Positions 51,354 to 60,003 of a stretch of DNA of 64,000 nt are shown here, piece by piece. The stretch comes from Novosphingobium barchaimii LL02. Its GTDB lineage: Bacteria > Pseudomonadota > Alphaproteobacteria > Sphingomonadales > Sphingomonadaceae. The translations under genes were made by a program, and so were the position numbers. Numbering within the stretch: position 1 is the first letter of the stretch; every line of letters begins with the position of its first letter. Location: positions 441,501-505,500 of the forward strand of contig NZ_KQ130454.1 in the NCBI RefSeq assembly GCF_001046635.1. The letters are read 5' to 3'. A model generated the notes under the pieces. That model worked only from the letters and a program-made list of their open reading frames with translations, had not been told where the DNA came from and did no database searches.

Positions 51354-52727
51354 TTACTCCAGACCGAGCGCATCGCGGGCATCCGCCACGCGCAGGCGCA
51401 CCTGCTCGGGCGCGGTGCCGCCGTGCGATTTGCGCGCGGCGACCGAAGCCTCGACCGAGAGCGCCTTGAATACGCGTTCGTCGATGCGGCTGTCGATGGC
51501 CTTGAGGTCTTCCAGCGGCAACTTGTCCAGCGCCGTGCCCCGGCTCTCGGCCAGCTTGACCGCGGCGCCGGTGATGTGGTGCGCCTCGCGGAAGGGAATG
51601 TCGGCCTGACGAACGAGCCAGTCGGCCAGGTCGGTGGCGGTGGCGAAGCCCAGTTCGGCGGCTGCGAGCATCCGTTCGGTACGGAACTTCGTCTCGGCGA
51701 CCATGCCGGTCATCGCCGCGATCGACAGGGCAAGCAGGCCGGCGGCTTCGAAGACCGGCGGCTTGTCGTCCTGCATGTCCTTCGAATAGGCGAGCGGCAG
51801 GCCCTTCATCGTCATCATCAGCGCCATCAGGCAGCCCGAGATGCGCCCCGAATGGCCCCGCACCAGTTCGGCCGCGTCGGGGTTCTTCTTCTGCGGCATG
51901 ATCGAGCTGCCGGTAGACAGCGCATCGGGCAGCGTGACGAAACCGAAGGGCTGGCTGGCCCAGATGATGAATTCTTCGGCGAGGCGCGACAGGTGCAGCG
52001 CGCACTGGGTGGCCGCCATCAGGTAATCGAGGGCGAAATCGCGGTCGGATACCGAATCGAGGCTGTTGTCGGTCGGCCCGTCGAAGCCCAGCGCCTGCGC
52101 GGTCATCAGCCGGTCGATCGGAAAGCCGGTGCCGGCCAGGGCCGCCGCGCCCAGCGGGCTGCGGTTCATGCGCTTTCGGGCATCGGCAAAGCGCGAACGG
52201 TCGCGGCCGATCATCTCGTAATAGGCCATCAGGTGGTGGCCCAGCGTGACCGGCTGCGCGGTCTGGAGGTGAGTGAAGCCGGGCATGATCGAGCCGGCAT
52301 GTTCCCCTGCGCGGGTCACCAGCGCGACCTGCAGCGCCTCCAGCCCCGACTGCGCCTGGTCCATCGCGTCGCGCACCCAGAGGCGGAAGTCGGTCGCCAC
52401 CTGGTCGTTGCGCGAACGGGCGGTGTGCAGGCGCCCGGCGACCGGGCCGATCAACTGCGCAAGGCGCGATTCGGTGGTCATGTGGATGTCTTCGAGGTCC
52501 CAGTCCTCGGGCACGCCATTGGCTTCGTATTCGGCGGCAACCGCGTCCAGACCGTCGCGGATGGTCACCGCATCTTCGCCCGAAACAACCCCGCAGGCGC
52601 CCAGCATAGCGACGTGCGCCTTGCTTGCCGCGATATCCTGACGCCACAATGCCTTGTCGAAGGGAATCGAGGCGTTTATCTCGCGCATGATCGCCGACGG
52701 TCCTTCCGCGAACCGTCCGCCCCACAT
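51354..52727 (-). CDS. argH: Argininosuccinate lyase
   Basis: This 457-residue fumarase-superfamily enzyme releases fumarate and arginine. [38 protein letters not shown] is the family start, [17 protein letters not shown] a substrate loop, and [18 protein letters not shown] the signature with the catalytic Ser loop. The ATG at 52727 matches the usual length. A TTG at 52781 with AGGA upstream would add 18 residues and overlap the start of the divergent TlpA gene. The lipoprotein and lysA follow on the same strand. Confidence 0.95.
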   Translation of the reverse strand: MWGGRFAEGPSAIMREINASIPFDKALWRQDIAASKAHVAMLGACGVVSGEDAVTIRDGLDAVAAEYEANGVPEDWDLEDIHMTTESRLAQLIGPVAGRLHTARSRNDQVATDFRLWVRDAMDQAQSGLEALQVALVTRAGEHAGSIMPGFTHLQTAQPVTLGHHLMAYYEMIGRDRSRFADARKRMNRSPLGAAALAGTGFPIDRLMTAQALGFDGPTDNSLDSVSDRDFALDYLMAATQCALHLSRLAEEFIIWASQPFGFVTLPDALSTGSSIMPQKKNPDAAELVRGHSGRISGCLMALMMTMKGLPLAYSKDMQDDKPPVFEAAGLLALSIAAMTGMVAETKFRTERMLAAAELGFATATDLADWLVRQADIPFREAHHITGAAVKLAESRGTALDKLPLEDLKAIDSRIDERVFKALSVEASVAARKSHGGTAPEQVRLRVADARDALGLE

Positions 52728-52758
52728 CTTGTTGCCCGACTGGGCATTGGAGCCAGCC

Positions 52759-53361
52759 TTGCCCTCATCCAAATCGCTCAAGTCGCTCGTCCTGTGTTCG
52801 CTTGCCGGGGCATCGGCCCTCATGATCGCTGGATGCGATAGGCAAAGCGACAAGCAGGCGCAACCGCAGGCTTCGCAAGGCGCGCAGCCCGCCGATGCCG
52901 CGCAGACCCCTGCCAAGGCCGACAAGCTCGACCGTTCGCACAAGGGCGAGGCGATGCCGACGGTGTCGCTGGTCGACAATACCGGCGAAAGCCTCGACCT
53001 TGCCTCGTTCAAGGGCAAGCCGCTGCTCATCAACCTGTGGGCGACGTGGTGCGCGCCGTGCATCGCGGAAATGCCCACGCTGGCCAAGCTGATCGCCCGC
53101 GAGCCGGAACTGGGCGTCACCGTCCTGCCGATCTCGCAGGACATGGGCCAGACCGACAAGGTGGTGGAAATCCTGCGCCGCCGCGAACTGGAGCAGATCC
53201 AGCCCTGGGTCGACGAGCAGGGCGACCTTGGCTTCCAGTATGGCGGCAACCTGCCGGTCACGGTGCTGTTCGACGCCAAGGGCAAGGAAGTATGGCGCTA
53301 TACCGGTGGCAACGACTGGACCAGCCCGGCCGCGCTCAAGCTGATAGCCGAAGGAAAGTAG
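52759..53361 (+). CDS. TlpA-like thioredoxin-fold lipoprotein
   Basis: This protein of about 200 residues starts at a TTG with GGAG six bases upstream. Its signal peptide has the lipobox MIAGC. The thioredoxin domain has [23 protein letters not shown] with the WCxPC active site, and [20 protein letters not shown] with the cis-Pro. TlpA-type proteins keep periplasmic cysteines reduced, for example for cytochrome c or copper-site maturation. A Lys/Gln/Ala-rich linker separates the anchor from the domain. An intrinsic terminator follows at 53493-53532. Confidence 0.85.
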   Translation: MPSSKSLKSLVLCSLAGASALMIAGCDRQSDKQAQPQASQGAQPADAAQTPAKADKLDRSHKGEAMPTVSLVDNTGESLDLASFKGKPLLINLWATWCAPCIAEMPTLAKLIAREPELGVTVLPISQDMGQTDKVVEILRRRELEQIQPWVDEQGDLGFQYGGNLPVTVLFDAKGKEVWRYTGGNDWTSPAALKLIAEGK

Positions 53362-53492
53362 TTTAGTTGATGGCCGGGTTTGGTTGATGAAGTACATGCG
53401 CGCGGCGCCCTTCATGTAAGGGGCCGGGCGGTGGATGGATCGACGATGGAAAAGAGCGGGCGCGAAAGTAGCAGGCGCCGGCGATGTAGGAA

Positions 53493-53532
53493 AACCCTCT
53501 CCTCCCCCGGCAGGAGCGGGTTTCATTTTTTT
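53493..53532 (+). terminator. Rho-independent terminator after the TlpA gene
   Basis: AACCC-T-CTCCT (53493-53503) pairs with AGGAG-C-GGGTT (53512-53522) with a single mismatch. The sequence then reads TTTCATTTTTTT. It lies 130 bases beyond the TlpA-type stop and 11 bases before the LysE-family start, whose GGAA ribosome site follows the T-run. Confidence 0.8.
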
Positions 53533-53542
53533 GGAAAACCGA

Positions 53543-54172
53543 ATGACCCTTCATACCTGGTGGCTGTTCGTCGCCGCCGTGTTCCTGCTTTCGGGCACCC
53601 CCGGCCCCAACATGCTCCACATCCTGTCGCGCAGCGTCGAGATGGGGATGAAGCGCAGCGTCATCGCCATGGCCGGATGCCTTAGCGCGATCGTGCTGGT
53701 GCTGGCGGCTTCGGCGGCGGGGCTGACCACGCTGCTGCTGGCCCTGCCCGGCGCCTTCGAGGTGCTGCGCTATGCAGGCGTCGGATATCTGGTGTTCCTG
53801 GGCATCAAGGCGTGGCGCAGCAAGGTGACACCGCTGGACGTCGGCGATGCGCCGCTGCCGGTCGCGGTATCGGGCGCGGCGCTGTTTCGCGGCGGCTTTA
53901 CCATCGGCATCAGCAACCCCAAGCTGATCCTGTTCGCGGCGGCCTTCTTCCCCCAGTTCATCGACCCCGCCCTGCCCAAGGCGCCGCAGTTCGCGATTCT
54001 GGTCGGCTCTTTCGCGGTGGTGGAAACATTCTGGTACGGCGTCTACGCATCGGGCGGGCGCTCGCTATCGCGTTACCTCAGCCGCCCGGCGATCAAGCAG
54101 GCGTTCAACCGCGTGACCGGCGCGATCTTCATCGGGTTCGGGCTGGCGCTGCTGAAGATCAAGCCTTCCTGA
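53543..54172 (+). CDS. LysE-family amino-acid exporter
   Basis: This 209-residue protein has about six membrane helices. TPGPNMLHILSRSVEMGMKRSVIAMAGCLSAIVLVLAASAAGLTTLLLALPGAFEVLRYAGVGYLVFLGIKAWRSK is the RhtB/LysE family start with the conserved GPN motif. FRGGFTIGISNPKLILFAAAFFPQFIDP is the second signature. It probably exports homoserine, threonine or related amino acids; the substrate is not determinable. The ATG at 53543 follows GGAAAACC. The frame is open further upstream, but the terminator lies there. Confidence 0.85.
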   Translation: MTLHTWWLFVAAVFLLSGTPGPNMLHILSRSVEMGMKRSVIAMAGCLSAIVLVLAASAAGLTTLLLALPGAFEVLRYAGVGYLVFLGIKAWRSKVTPLDVGDAPLPVAVSGAALFRGGFTIGISNPKLILFAAAFFPQFIDPALPKAPQFAILVGSFAVVETFWYGVYASGGRSLSRYLSRPAIKQAFNRVTGAIFIGFGLALLKIKPS

Positions 54173-54219
54173 AGCGCCCCGGCTTTGATCGCACCGCCGG
54201 ATAGCCGGCGGTGTCGCAG

Positions 54220-55578
54220 TCAATACGTCTTCGGCCCGCCCGTCCCCATGAACTTCGCCAGGTTCATGTGCAGCGAGGCGACCGAGCGTTCCATGTAGGG
54301 ATTGGGCTGCGCGCCCCGGAAACCCACGTTCTTCATGCCCTGCTGGACGGCGGCCATGTTGGTGAAATCCTGCTGCAGCACCGGCGGCCAGTCGGCAGGT
54401 TCGGTATATTCCCATTCGGTCCGGGGCGCCTCACCCTCGGGGTAGAGTTCGTAGACCGCCGCTTCGAAGATGCACTTGTCCGGGTCGCCCTTGTAGGGCC
54501 GCGCCTGATAGCACAGCATGTTGTTGACCGCGTGGCCGATCTGGAAGTTTGGGAAGATCTGCCATGCCGTCCCGGCCTTCGCCGTGTGCTGCGGGTCTAC
54601 CTGCGCCCATTCCACGCCGCGTTCGGCATCTTCCCGGCGCGCCGTGCTGATCCAGTAGGCGGAAACTTCGGCGGGCGGCGTGCCTTCGGGCAGTTCGTCC
54701 TTCAGCCGGTTCGCCACCGCCACCAGCGTGGTGGTGGTGTTGGTATTGGCGTTTTGCCAGGTGAAGTTCTGCATGTCCGCCGTGGTCAGGCGCGGGTCTT
54801 CGCCGGCGCCCAGCCGCAGCTTGCCGGAGTCCTCCTCCTGCCCCTTGGCCGCGTCGTAGCCGATGTTGGAGTGCAGGCCCTGGTTCCTTGCCCAGCCCCG
54901 GAACTGGCCGAATTCCATGAATTCGGGGTGAGTGGTGGAAACGTGGTAGGTTTCGCAGAAAGCCTCCATCGCGACCTTCCAGTTGCAGTCGAACACCACC
55001 CATTTGCGCCAGCGCGGGCGCATTTTCTCAAGGCCGTAGGGGTCCAGCATCCCGGCGGCCGGGTGCAGGTATTCAGCCAGAGGCATGGCTTCGGGATCGA
55101 GGGTGATCCAGATCCAGCCGCCCCAGCTTTCCACCCTCACCTTGCCCAGATCGGCAAGCCCGCCGCACAAGTGGCCCTGCCAGTCGTCCTGATGCTCGAT
55201 ATACGTGTTGGTGCCTTCGAGGTCGAAGGTCCAGCCGTGGTAACCGCAGATGAAGTTCGGGCGGCTGGCATGGGCGTTGCGCTGGCCCGGCGGGGTGTCC
55301 ACCAGCTTGCGGCCCCGGTGCGGGCAGACATTGTGGAAAGCGCGAATCTCATCCGCCGAGGACCGGACCACGATCACCGAATCGTCGAGGATGTCGAACG
55401 TGATGTAGGCGCCGACCTGCTCGATATCCTCCATCCGCCCGGCCTGCAGCCACACCTTGCGCCACAGCCGGTCCCGCTCGGCCCGGGCATATTCGGGGGA
55501 AGTGTAGGCTTCGGGGGGCACGTTGACCGGCGCGACCAGATCTTCCGGCGCCTGCACGATCTTGCCAATTTCGCCCAT
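54220..55578 (-). CDS. Rieske non-heme iron oxygenase, alpha subunit
   Basis: This 452-residue oxygenase has the Rieske cluster ligands Cys85 and His87 in CPHRGRKL and Cys111 and His114 in CGYHGWTFDL. The catalytic-iron region has His212 and His217 in NWKVAMEAFCETYHVSTTHPEFMEF. It belongs to the aromatic-ring-hydroxylating alpha-subunit family. No beta subunit, ferredoxin or reductase gene is nearby, so electrons must come from elsewhere and it may be a single-component type. The ATG at 55578 has GAGG six bases upstream. It is transcribed with an MFS gene as the first minus-strand block of the catabolic region. Confidence 0.9.
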   Translation of the reverse strand: MGEIGKIVQAPEDLVAPVNVPPEAYTSPEYARAERDRLWRKVWLQAGRMEDIEQVGAYITFDILDDSVIVVRSSADEIRAFHNVCPHRGRKLVDTPPGQRNAHASRPNFICGYHGWTFDLEGTNTYIEHQDDWQGHLCGGLADLGKVRVESWGGWIWITLDPEAMPLAEYLHPAAGMLDPYGLEKMRPRWRKWVVFDCNWKVAMEAFCETYHVSTTHPEFMEFGQFRGWARNQGLHSNIGYDAAKGQEEDSGKLRLGAGEDPRLTTADMQNFTWQNANTNTTTTLVAVANRLKDELPEGTPPAEVSAYWISTARREDAERGVEWAQVDPQHTAKAGTAWQIFPNFQIGHAVNNMLCYQARPYKGDPDKCIFEAAVYELYPEGEAPRTEWEYTEPADWPPVLQQDFTNMAAVQQGMKNVGFRGAQPNPYMERSVASLHMNLAKFMGTGGPKTY

Positions 55579-55660
55579 GATCATCCTCACATCTTTATAC
55601 CGATTTGCGTCGGTTATCTCATTATCGGCACGCAGGGGCAAATCGCTGGAGCGGCTTTCG

Positions 55661-56920
55661 TCAATGCGCGGCAAAGGCCGCGCGCCCTCTCGGCAGGCTG
55701 CCGATGGCGATGCTGCTGGCCGCCATGAAGCCAAGCGCAAGCCACAGGAACCCCGAATAGCTGCCGGTCCGGTCGAAGACCTGCGCGGCGGCGAGCGGGC
55801 CCAGCGCGGTGCCGATCGAAAGCGCCGCAAGCAGCCCGCCATAAAGCCCGCCGAATTGGCGCAGGCCGAAATGGCGGGTGAGAAGGTAGACGACGACGTC
55901 GATCTCCGCCCCCAATGTCAGCCCGATCAGCGCCGAGGCTCCCGCCATCGCGGCGAACGATCCGCCTCCCAGCAGAAGCAGCAGGCAGCCCAGCACCGGC
56001 AGCAGGAACACCGCCGCGCCCACCAGCGACGCGGGCATCCGGTCCAGCAGCATCCCCGTCCCCAGCCGCCCGGCAAGCGAGAACCAGCCGATGAACGAGG
56101 CGATCCCCGCCGCCGCCATCGGGCTGGCGCCGCTGTCTCCCAGGATCGCGGTGAAGTGGACCACCAGCGCGATGATGGTGAAAGTGAACAGCAGGCTGGC
56201 GATGAACAGGCGGTGGTAGACGCTGGAAGTCAGCCCTTCGCGCAAGCTGGCGCCGGGCAGGTCGGCGGGTTTCGTGCCCCGGTCCTCGGTCTTCTGGCGC
56301 CGGCCGGTATCGTAGCGGCCGTGGAAGAACACGAAGATCACCGGGAAGGCGATCGCCAGCCAGATCGCCGCCTGCACCGGGAAGGCGGCGCGCCAGCCCA
56401 GCGCACCGATCAGCGCGGTGGCCATCGGCGGGAACACGCCCGCCGCGATGGAGGCCCCGCACAGCGTCACCGCGAAAGCCATCCCGCGCGCGGCGGTGAA
56501 GCGCGAGGCGACCGCGCTTGTCCATACCGAAGCCTGCACCGGCAGCGCCGCCAGCGCGATCAGGCCCCAGAGCAGATACCAGTTCAGCAGCGAACCGTCC
56601 GTGCTGCCCAGCGCCGCGAAGGCAAGCCCCAGCAGCACCAGCCCCGCCACCCCGAACCGGCGCGGGCCGAAGCGGTCGACGGCAAGACCGATAAACACGC
56701 CGCCCACCGCCTGCACCAGCGTGGCGATGGTGAGGCCGAAGGTAACCTCGGTGCGGCTCCACCCGAACTGCGCGGCCACGGGGCCGTAGAACGGGCCGAT
56801 GCCGTAGATGTGGATGACGCTGGTGGCATAGCCCAGCCCCGCCGCCACCGGCAGCAGGGGGTTTCGGCGCCACTCCTCGCGGGCGGTGGACGGCGTGGGT
56901 GCGTGCATCTCAGCCGCCAT
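55661..56920 (-). CDS. MFS transporter
   Basis: This 419-residue protein has about twelve helices. The MFS signature loop between helices 2 and 3 reads GLAVDRFGPRRFG. GYATSVIHIYGIGPFYGPVAAQFGWSRTEVTFGLTIATLVQAVGG forms the first helices. The later half has LIGLTLGAEIDVVVYLLTRHFGLRQFGGLYGGLLAALSIGTALGPLAAAQVFDRTGSYSGFLW, resembling monocarboxylate-type (OFA/MCT-like) members. It lies between the Rieske oxygenase and the beta-propeller gene and probably imports the pathway substrate. Confidence 0.88.
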   Translation of the reverse strand: MAAEMHAPTPSTAREEWRRNPLLPVAAGLGYATSVIHIYGIGPFYGPVAAQFGWSRTEVTFGLTIATLVQAVGGVFIGLAVDRFGPRRFGVAGLVLLGLAFAALGSTDGSLLNWYLLWGLIALAALPVQASVWTSAVASRFTAARGMAFAVTLCGASIAAGVFPPMATALIGALGWRAAFPVQAAIWLAIAFPVIFVFFHGRYDTGRRQKTEDRGTKPADLPGASLREGLTSSVYHRLFIASLLFTFTIIALVVHFTAILGDSGASPMAAAGIASFIGWFSLAGRLGTGMLLDRMPASLVGAAVFLLPVLGCLLLLLGGGSFAAMAGASALIGLTLGAEIDVVVYLLTRHFGLRQFGGLYGGLLAALSIGTALGPLAAAQVFDRTGSYSGFLWLALGFMAASSIAIGSLPRGRAAFAAH

Positions 56921-57069
56921 GCCGCAGGTCGAGGTGGGGCGCCTCGCCTATGCAGTCGAAGCCGGTCATGTCGGGGCGCTTCCTGAAAAACCGGGGAGCG
57001 GCCTGGTGCGGCAGAATGGGCAATGCCCATTCTCAAACGGTCTATAAGGCATATGGCTGGGCCCCCGGG

Positions 57070-58692
57070 TCAGAGCCGGCGCAGGGCAAGCACGCTGCCC
57101 TCGGCATCGGCGGAAAGGTAAAGGGTGCCGTCCGGCGCGGCGGCGATGCCGTTGAAGGTGTTCATCGGTCCGCACATGTCGCCCACGCCGCCCAGCTGCG
57201 CCATCTGCGCGCCCGCCGCCCCGCCGATGGGCAGCCCGCTGGCAACCGTCTCGCGCGCGCCGCCGGCAAGGTCGCTGGCGATGACGGCGTTGGCGCCCGG
57301 ATCGGCGACGAACAGCGTGCCCCCGGCAATCGCGATGCCTTCCGGCCGGGCAAGACCGTCGAGGACGGTTTCCCTGCGTCCGCCGACCAGCTTGACCACG
57401 CGCCCCGCGCCGCTTTCCGCAACGAAGACGGTGCCGTCCCCCGCCACCGCCACGCCCATCGGCCGGTCCAGCCCCGAGGCCAGCTCCACGACGTTGCCGC
57501 TCCCCGCGCCGCCGCCTTTAGCCCTGCCCTCGATGGCAAAGACCTTGCCGGTGTCGAACTCGGCGAAAACCGCATCGCCGCCCGGGCCGACCGCCACGCC
57601 CATGAGCCGCGCATAGCCGCTTGCCAGCACCGTGCTTTCGCCCGCAGCGGGCCGCCACCGGGCCACGTCGCCATTGGCGGTGGTGACGATCCACTCATCC
57701 GGCCCGCTTGCTGCCACGTCGCGGATCCAGCCGGGGAAGCCGGGCGAAAACAGCATCCCCGCCAGTTGCAGCGCCTCGCCCGGCCGCAGCAGGTACGAGA
57801 ACCCGCCGTCCGCCACGAGGACATGGCCCGCCTCATCCACCGCAAGGCCCAGCGGCCATTGCAGGCCCTTTTCGACCAGCGGCTTCGTCCGGCCCGCCTC
57901 GACGATCTCGGTGATCGAACCGTTGATGTGGCTGACGAACGTGCGCCCGTTCACGAAGGCGACGTTATCCAGCCCCGGCCCGATATCCGCCAGGATCGAC
58001 TTCGCGCCGGTGCGCGGGTCGATCTTCAGCACCTGCCCGGAATAGACCTGGGTCGAGACGATATAGCCGTCGGGGTGGAACTTGACCGAATCGGGCACGC
58101 CAAGGTCTTTCGCCACCACTTCCGGCTCTCCGCCATCAAGGCCGATGCGCCAGATTTCGTTGGCGCCCTGCGCGGGGAAATAGAGCTTGCCATCGGGGCC
58201 CACCTCGAAGGCATTGGCCATCGGCACACCTTCGTAGATGACGCGCGGGGCGCCGCCGTCGCGGTCCAGTTCCATGATCCGCCCGCCAAGGCGCAGTTCG
58301 CCCGCGATCAGCCTGCCCTGGTGATAGGTGATCGGGTTGGCCACGGGCATGTCGCCATGGATCACGCGGTATTCGCCCCCCGGCGTCATCATCGAGACGC
58401 GGCCTTCGGTGATCTCGGTGCAGTAGAGGTTGCCCGCCTCGTCGAAGGCGAGATCGTCCGGCCCGACGATGCCGCCGCCATTGGGCGAAATCGTCTCGAT
58501 CAGGCCGGTATCGACATTCACCGCGCTCACCTTGCTGCCCGCCACCTGCGCCACGTAGATGCGCCCGTCCGCGCCGGTACGGATGCCGTTGGCGCCGTTG
58601 AGACGGCTGGCGGGGGTCATGCGGTGCAGCGCCCAGCCCTCTCCCGGCGTGGCGGCCAGAGCATTGCGGTTACGGCCGGCTGCCTCGAGCAT
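57070..58692 (-). CDS. SMP-30/NHL-type beta-propeller protein
   Basis: This protein of about 540 residues consists of repeated NHL/SMP-30-like blades, for example NGIRTGADGRIYVAQVAGSKVSAVNVDTGLIETISP, GPDDLAFDEAGNLYCTEI, PLGLAVDEAGHVLVADGG and PMGVAVAGDGTVFVAESGAGRVVKLVGG. I count at least eight to ten, enough for two propellers. SMP-30 relatives hydrolyse lactones, which would suit a lactone produced by a Baeyer-Villiger enzyme, but the metal-binding residues were not verified. The ATG at 58692 has GAGAGG nine bases upstream. No signal peptide is visible. Confidence 0.78.
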   Translation of the reverse strand: MLEAAGRNRNALAATPGEGWALHRMTPASRLNGANGIRTGADGRIYVAQVAGSKVSAVNVDTGLIETISPNGGGIVGPDDLAFDEAGNLYCTEITEGRVSMMTPGGEYRVIHGDMPVANPITYHQGRLIAGELRLGGRIMELDRDGGAPRVIYEGVPMANAFEVGPDGKLYFPAQGANEIWRIGLDGGEPEVVAKDLGVPDSVKFHPDGYIVSTQVYSGQVLKIDPRTGAKSILADIGPGLDNVAFVNGRTFVSHINGSITEIVEAGRTKPLVEKGLQWPLGLAVDEAGHVLVADGGFSYLLRPGEALQLAGMLFSPGFPGWIRDVAASGPDEWIVTTANGDVARWRPAAGESTVLASGYARLMGVAVGPGGDAVFAEFDTGKVFAIEGRAKGGGAGSGNVVELASGLDRPMGVAVAGDGTVFVAESGAGRVVKLVGGRRETVLDGLARPEGIAIAGGTLFVADPGANAVIASDLAGGARETVASGLPIGGAAGAQMAQLGGVGDMCGPMNTFNGIAAAPDGTLYLSADAEGSVLALRRL

Positions 58693-58964
58693 GTATACAT
58701 CCCTCTCCCCCGGCATTGAGCCGAGTCTTTGGCCGAGTGGTATAGCCCGGCACAGCGCCGCGCAACGCGAGTGCCGCCCCCGGCGCCGGCCATGCATGCA
58801 GCATCGCCCCGGCGACGGACCCGCCGTTGCCAAGCGGGAATGCGTGCGGATACTCGTGCAACAGACCGATACCCAATTCAGCAGGCCACGCGCCGGGAAC
58901 GCGACACGCGAGACGCAGCCGTTTCCGCCGCGCAGGACCGCGCCGCACGAGAGGACATTTTGCC

Positions 58965-59927
58965 ATGAGCCATCCCTCCCAGGACGCCGACCTGCGTTTC
59001 GACGGCCGCGTCGCGGTGGTCACCGGCGGCGGGCGCGGCCTTGGCCGGGCCTATGCGCTGCTGCTGGCGCAGCGCGGCTGCAAGGTGGTCGTCAATGACC
59101 TTGGCGGCGCGATCCGGGGCGATGGACCGGATACAAGCGTGGCGCAAAATCTGGTCGACGAGATCGTCGCGGCGGGCGGCGAGGCGATCGCCAATGCCGA
59201 TAGCGTCGCCACGCCCGAGGGCGGACGCGCCATCGTTCAGGCCGCGCTGGACACCTGGGGCCGCATCGACGTGCTGATCCACAACGCCGGCAACGTGCGC
59301 TACGGTTCGATCCGCGATGTCTCCTACGACGACTTTCGCAGCGTGGTCGACGTACACCTGATGGGGGCCTTCCATGTCGTCCAGGCCGCGTTCGGCCCGA
59401 TGTGCGACGCGGGCTATGGCCGCATCGTCCTGACCAGCTCGGTCGGCGGCATCTACGGCAACGAAAACTGCGTGAACTACGGCATGTCGAAGGCCGGAAT
59501 GCTGGGCCTGAACAACATCGCCGCGCTGGAAGGCGAGGCGTTCGGCGTCAAGTGCAACACCATCGTGCCGGGCGCCGTCACCCGCATGGCGGAAGGCATC
59601 GACATCTCGCAGTATCCGCCGATGGGACCGGAACTCGTCGCCCCGGTGGTCGGCTGGCTGGCGCATGAAAGCTGCCCGGTCACTGGCGAGATGATCGCCT
59701 CGATGGCGGGCCGCATCTCGCGCGCCTTCGTGGCGGAAACGCGCGGGGTCTACCGCCCGCAATGGTCGATCGAGGACGTCGCCGCCGCCAGCCCGGCCTT
59801 CCACGACAAGGGCCCGGACAACCCGCAGGTCCTCGACTTCGGCCTCCACGGCCACGTCGAGCACATCGGCTACAGCTTCGCCATGGCGCGTTCCGAGGCC
59901 TTAATAGGCAACACTGTTGACAACTAA
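58965..59927 (+). CDS. SDR-family oxidoreductase, 17beta-HSD4/MFE-like
   Basis: This 320-residue short-chain dehydrogenase has the cofactor motif TGGGRGLG at 20-27, NDLGGAIRGDG after strand 2, NNAG-type HNAGN at 107-110, Ser158 and the catalytic Tyr172-x3-Lys176. The insertion VVVNDLGGAIRGDGPDTSVAQ and length resemble the 17beta-hydroxysteroid dehydrogenase type 4 or multifunctional beta-oxidation dehydrogenase domain, which oxidises 3-hydroxyacyl-CoA. The start follows GAGAGGACA. It shares a divergent 272-base promoter region with the beta-propeller gene; I found no clear operator in it. Confidence 0.87.
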   Translation: MSHPSQDADLRFDGRVAVVTGGGRGLGRAYALLLAQRGCKVVVNDLGGAIRGDGPDTSVAQNLVDEIVAAGGEAIANADSVATPEGGRAIVQAALDTWGRIDVLIHNAGNVRYGSIRDVSYDDFRSVVDVHLMGAFHVVQAAFGPMCDAGYGRIVLTSSVGGIYGNENCVNYGMSKAGMLGLNNIAALEGEAFGVKCNTIVPGAVTRMAEGIDISQYPPMGPELVAPVVGWLAHESCPVTGEMIASMAGRISRAFVAETRGVYRPQWSIEDVAAASPAFHDKGPDNPQVLDFGLHGHVEHIGYSFAMARSEALIGNTVDN

Positions 59928-60003
59928 AAGGAGCAAAGCCACATCGCGGATATAGGGCACCCGCGCCAAGGGCCTGCCCGCACGACAACGAAGTGGGACC
60001 GGA

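Noticed and set aside
55614-56873. A 419-codon frame overlapping the MFS gene on the same strand
   Set aside because: It is the +1 shadow of the transporter. The other frame has proper helices and the MFS signature; this one is Arg/Gly/Pro-rich.
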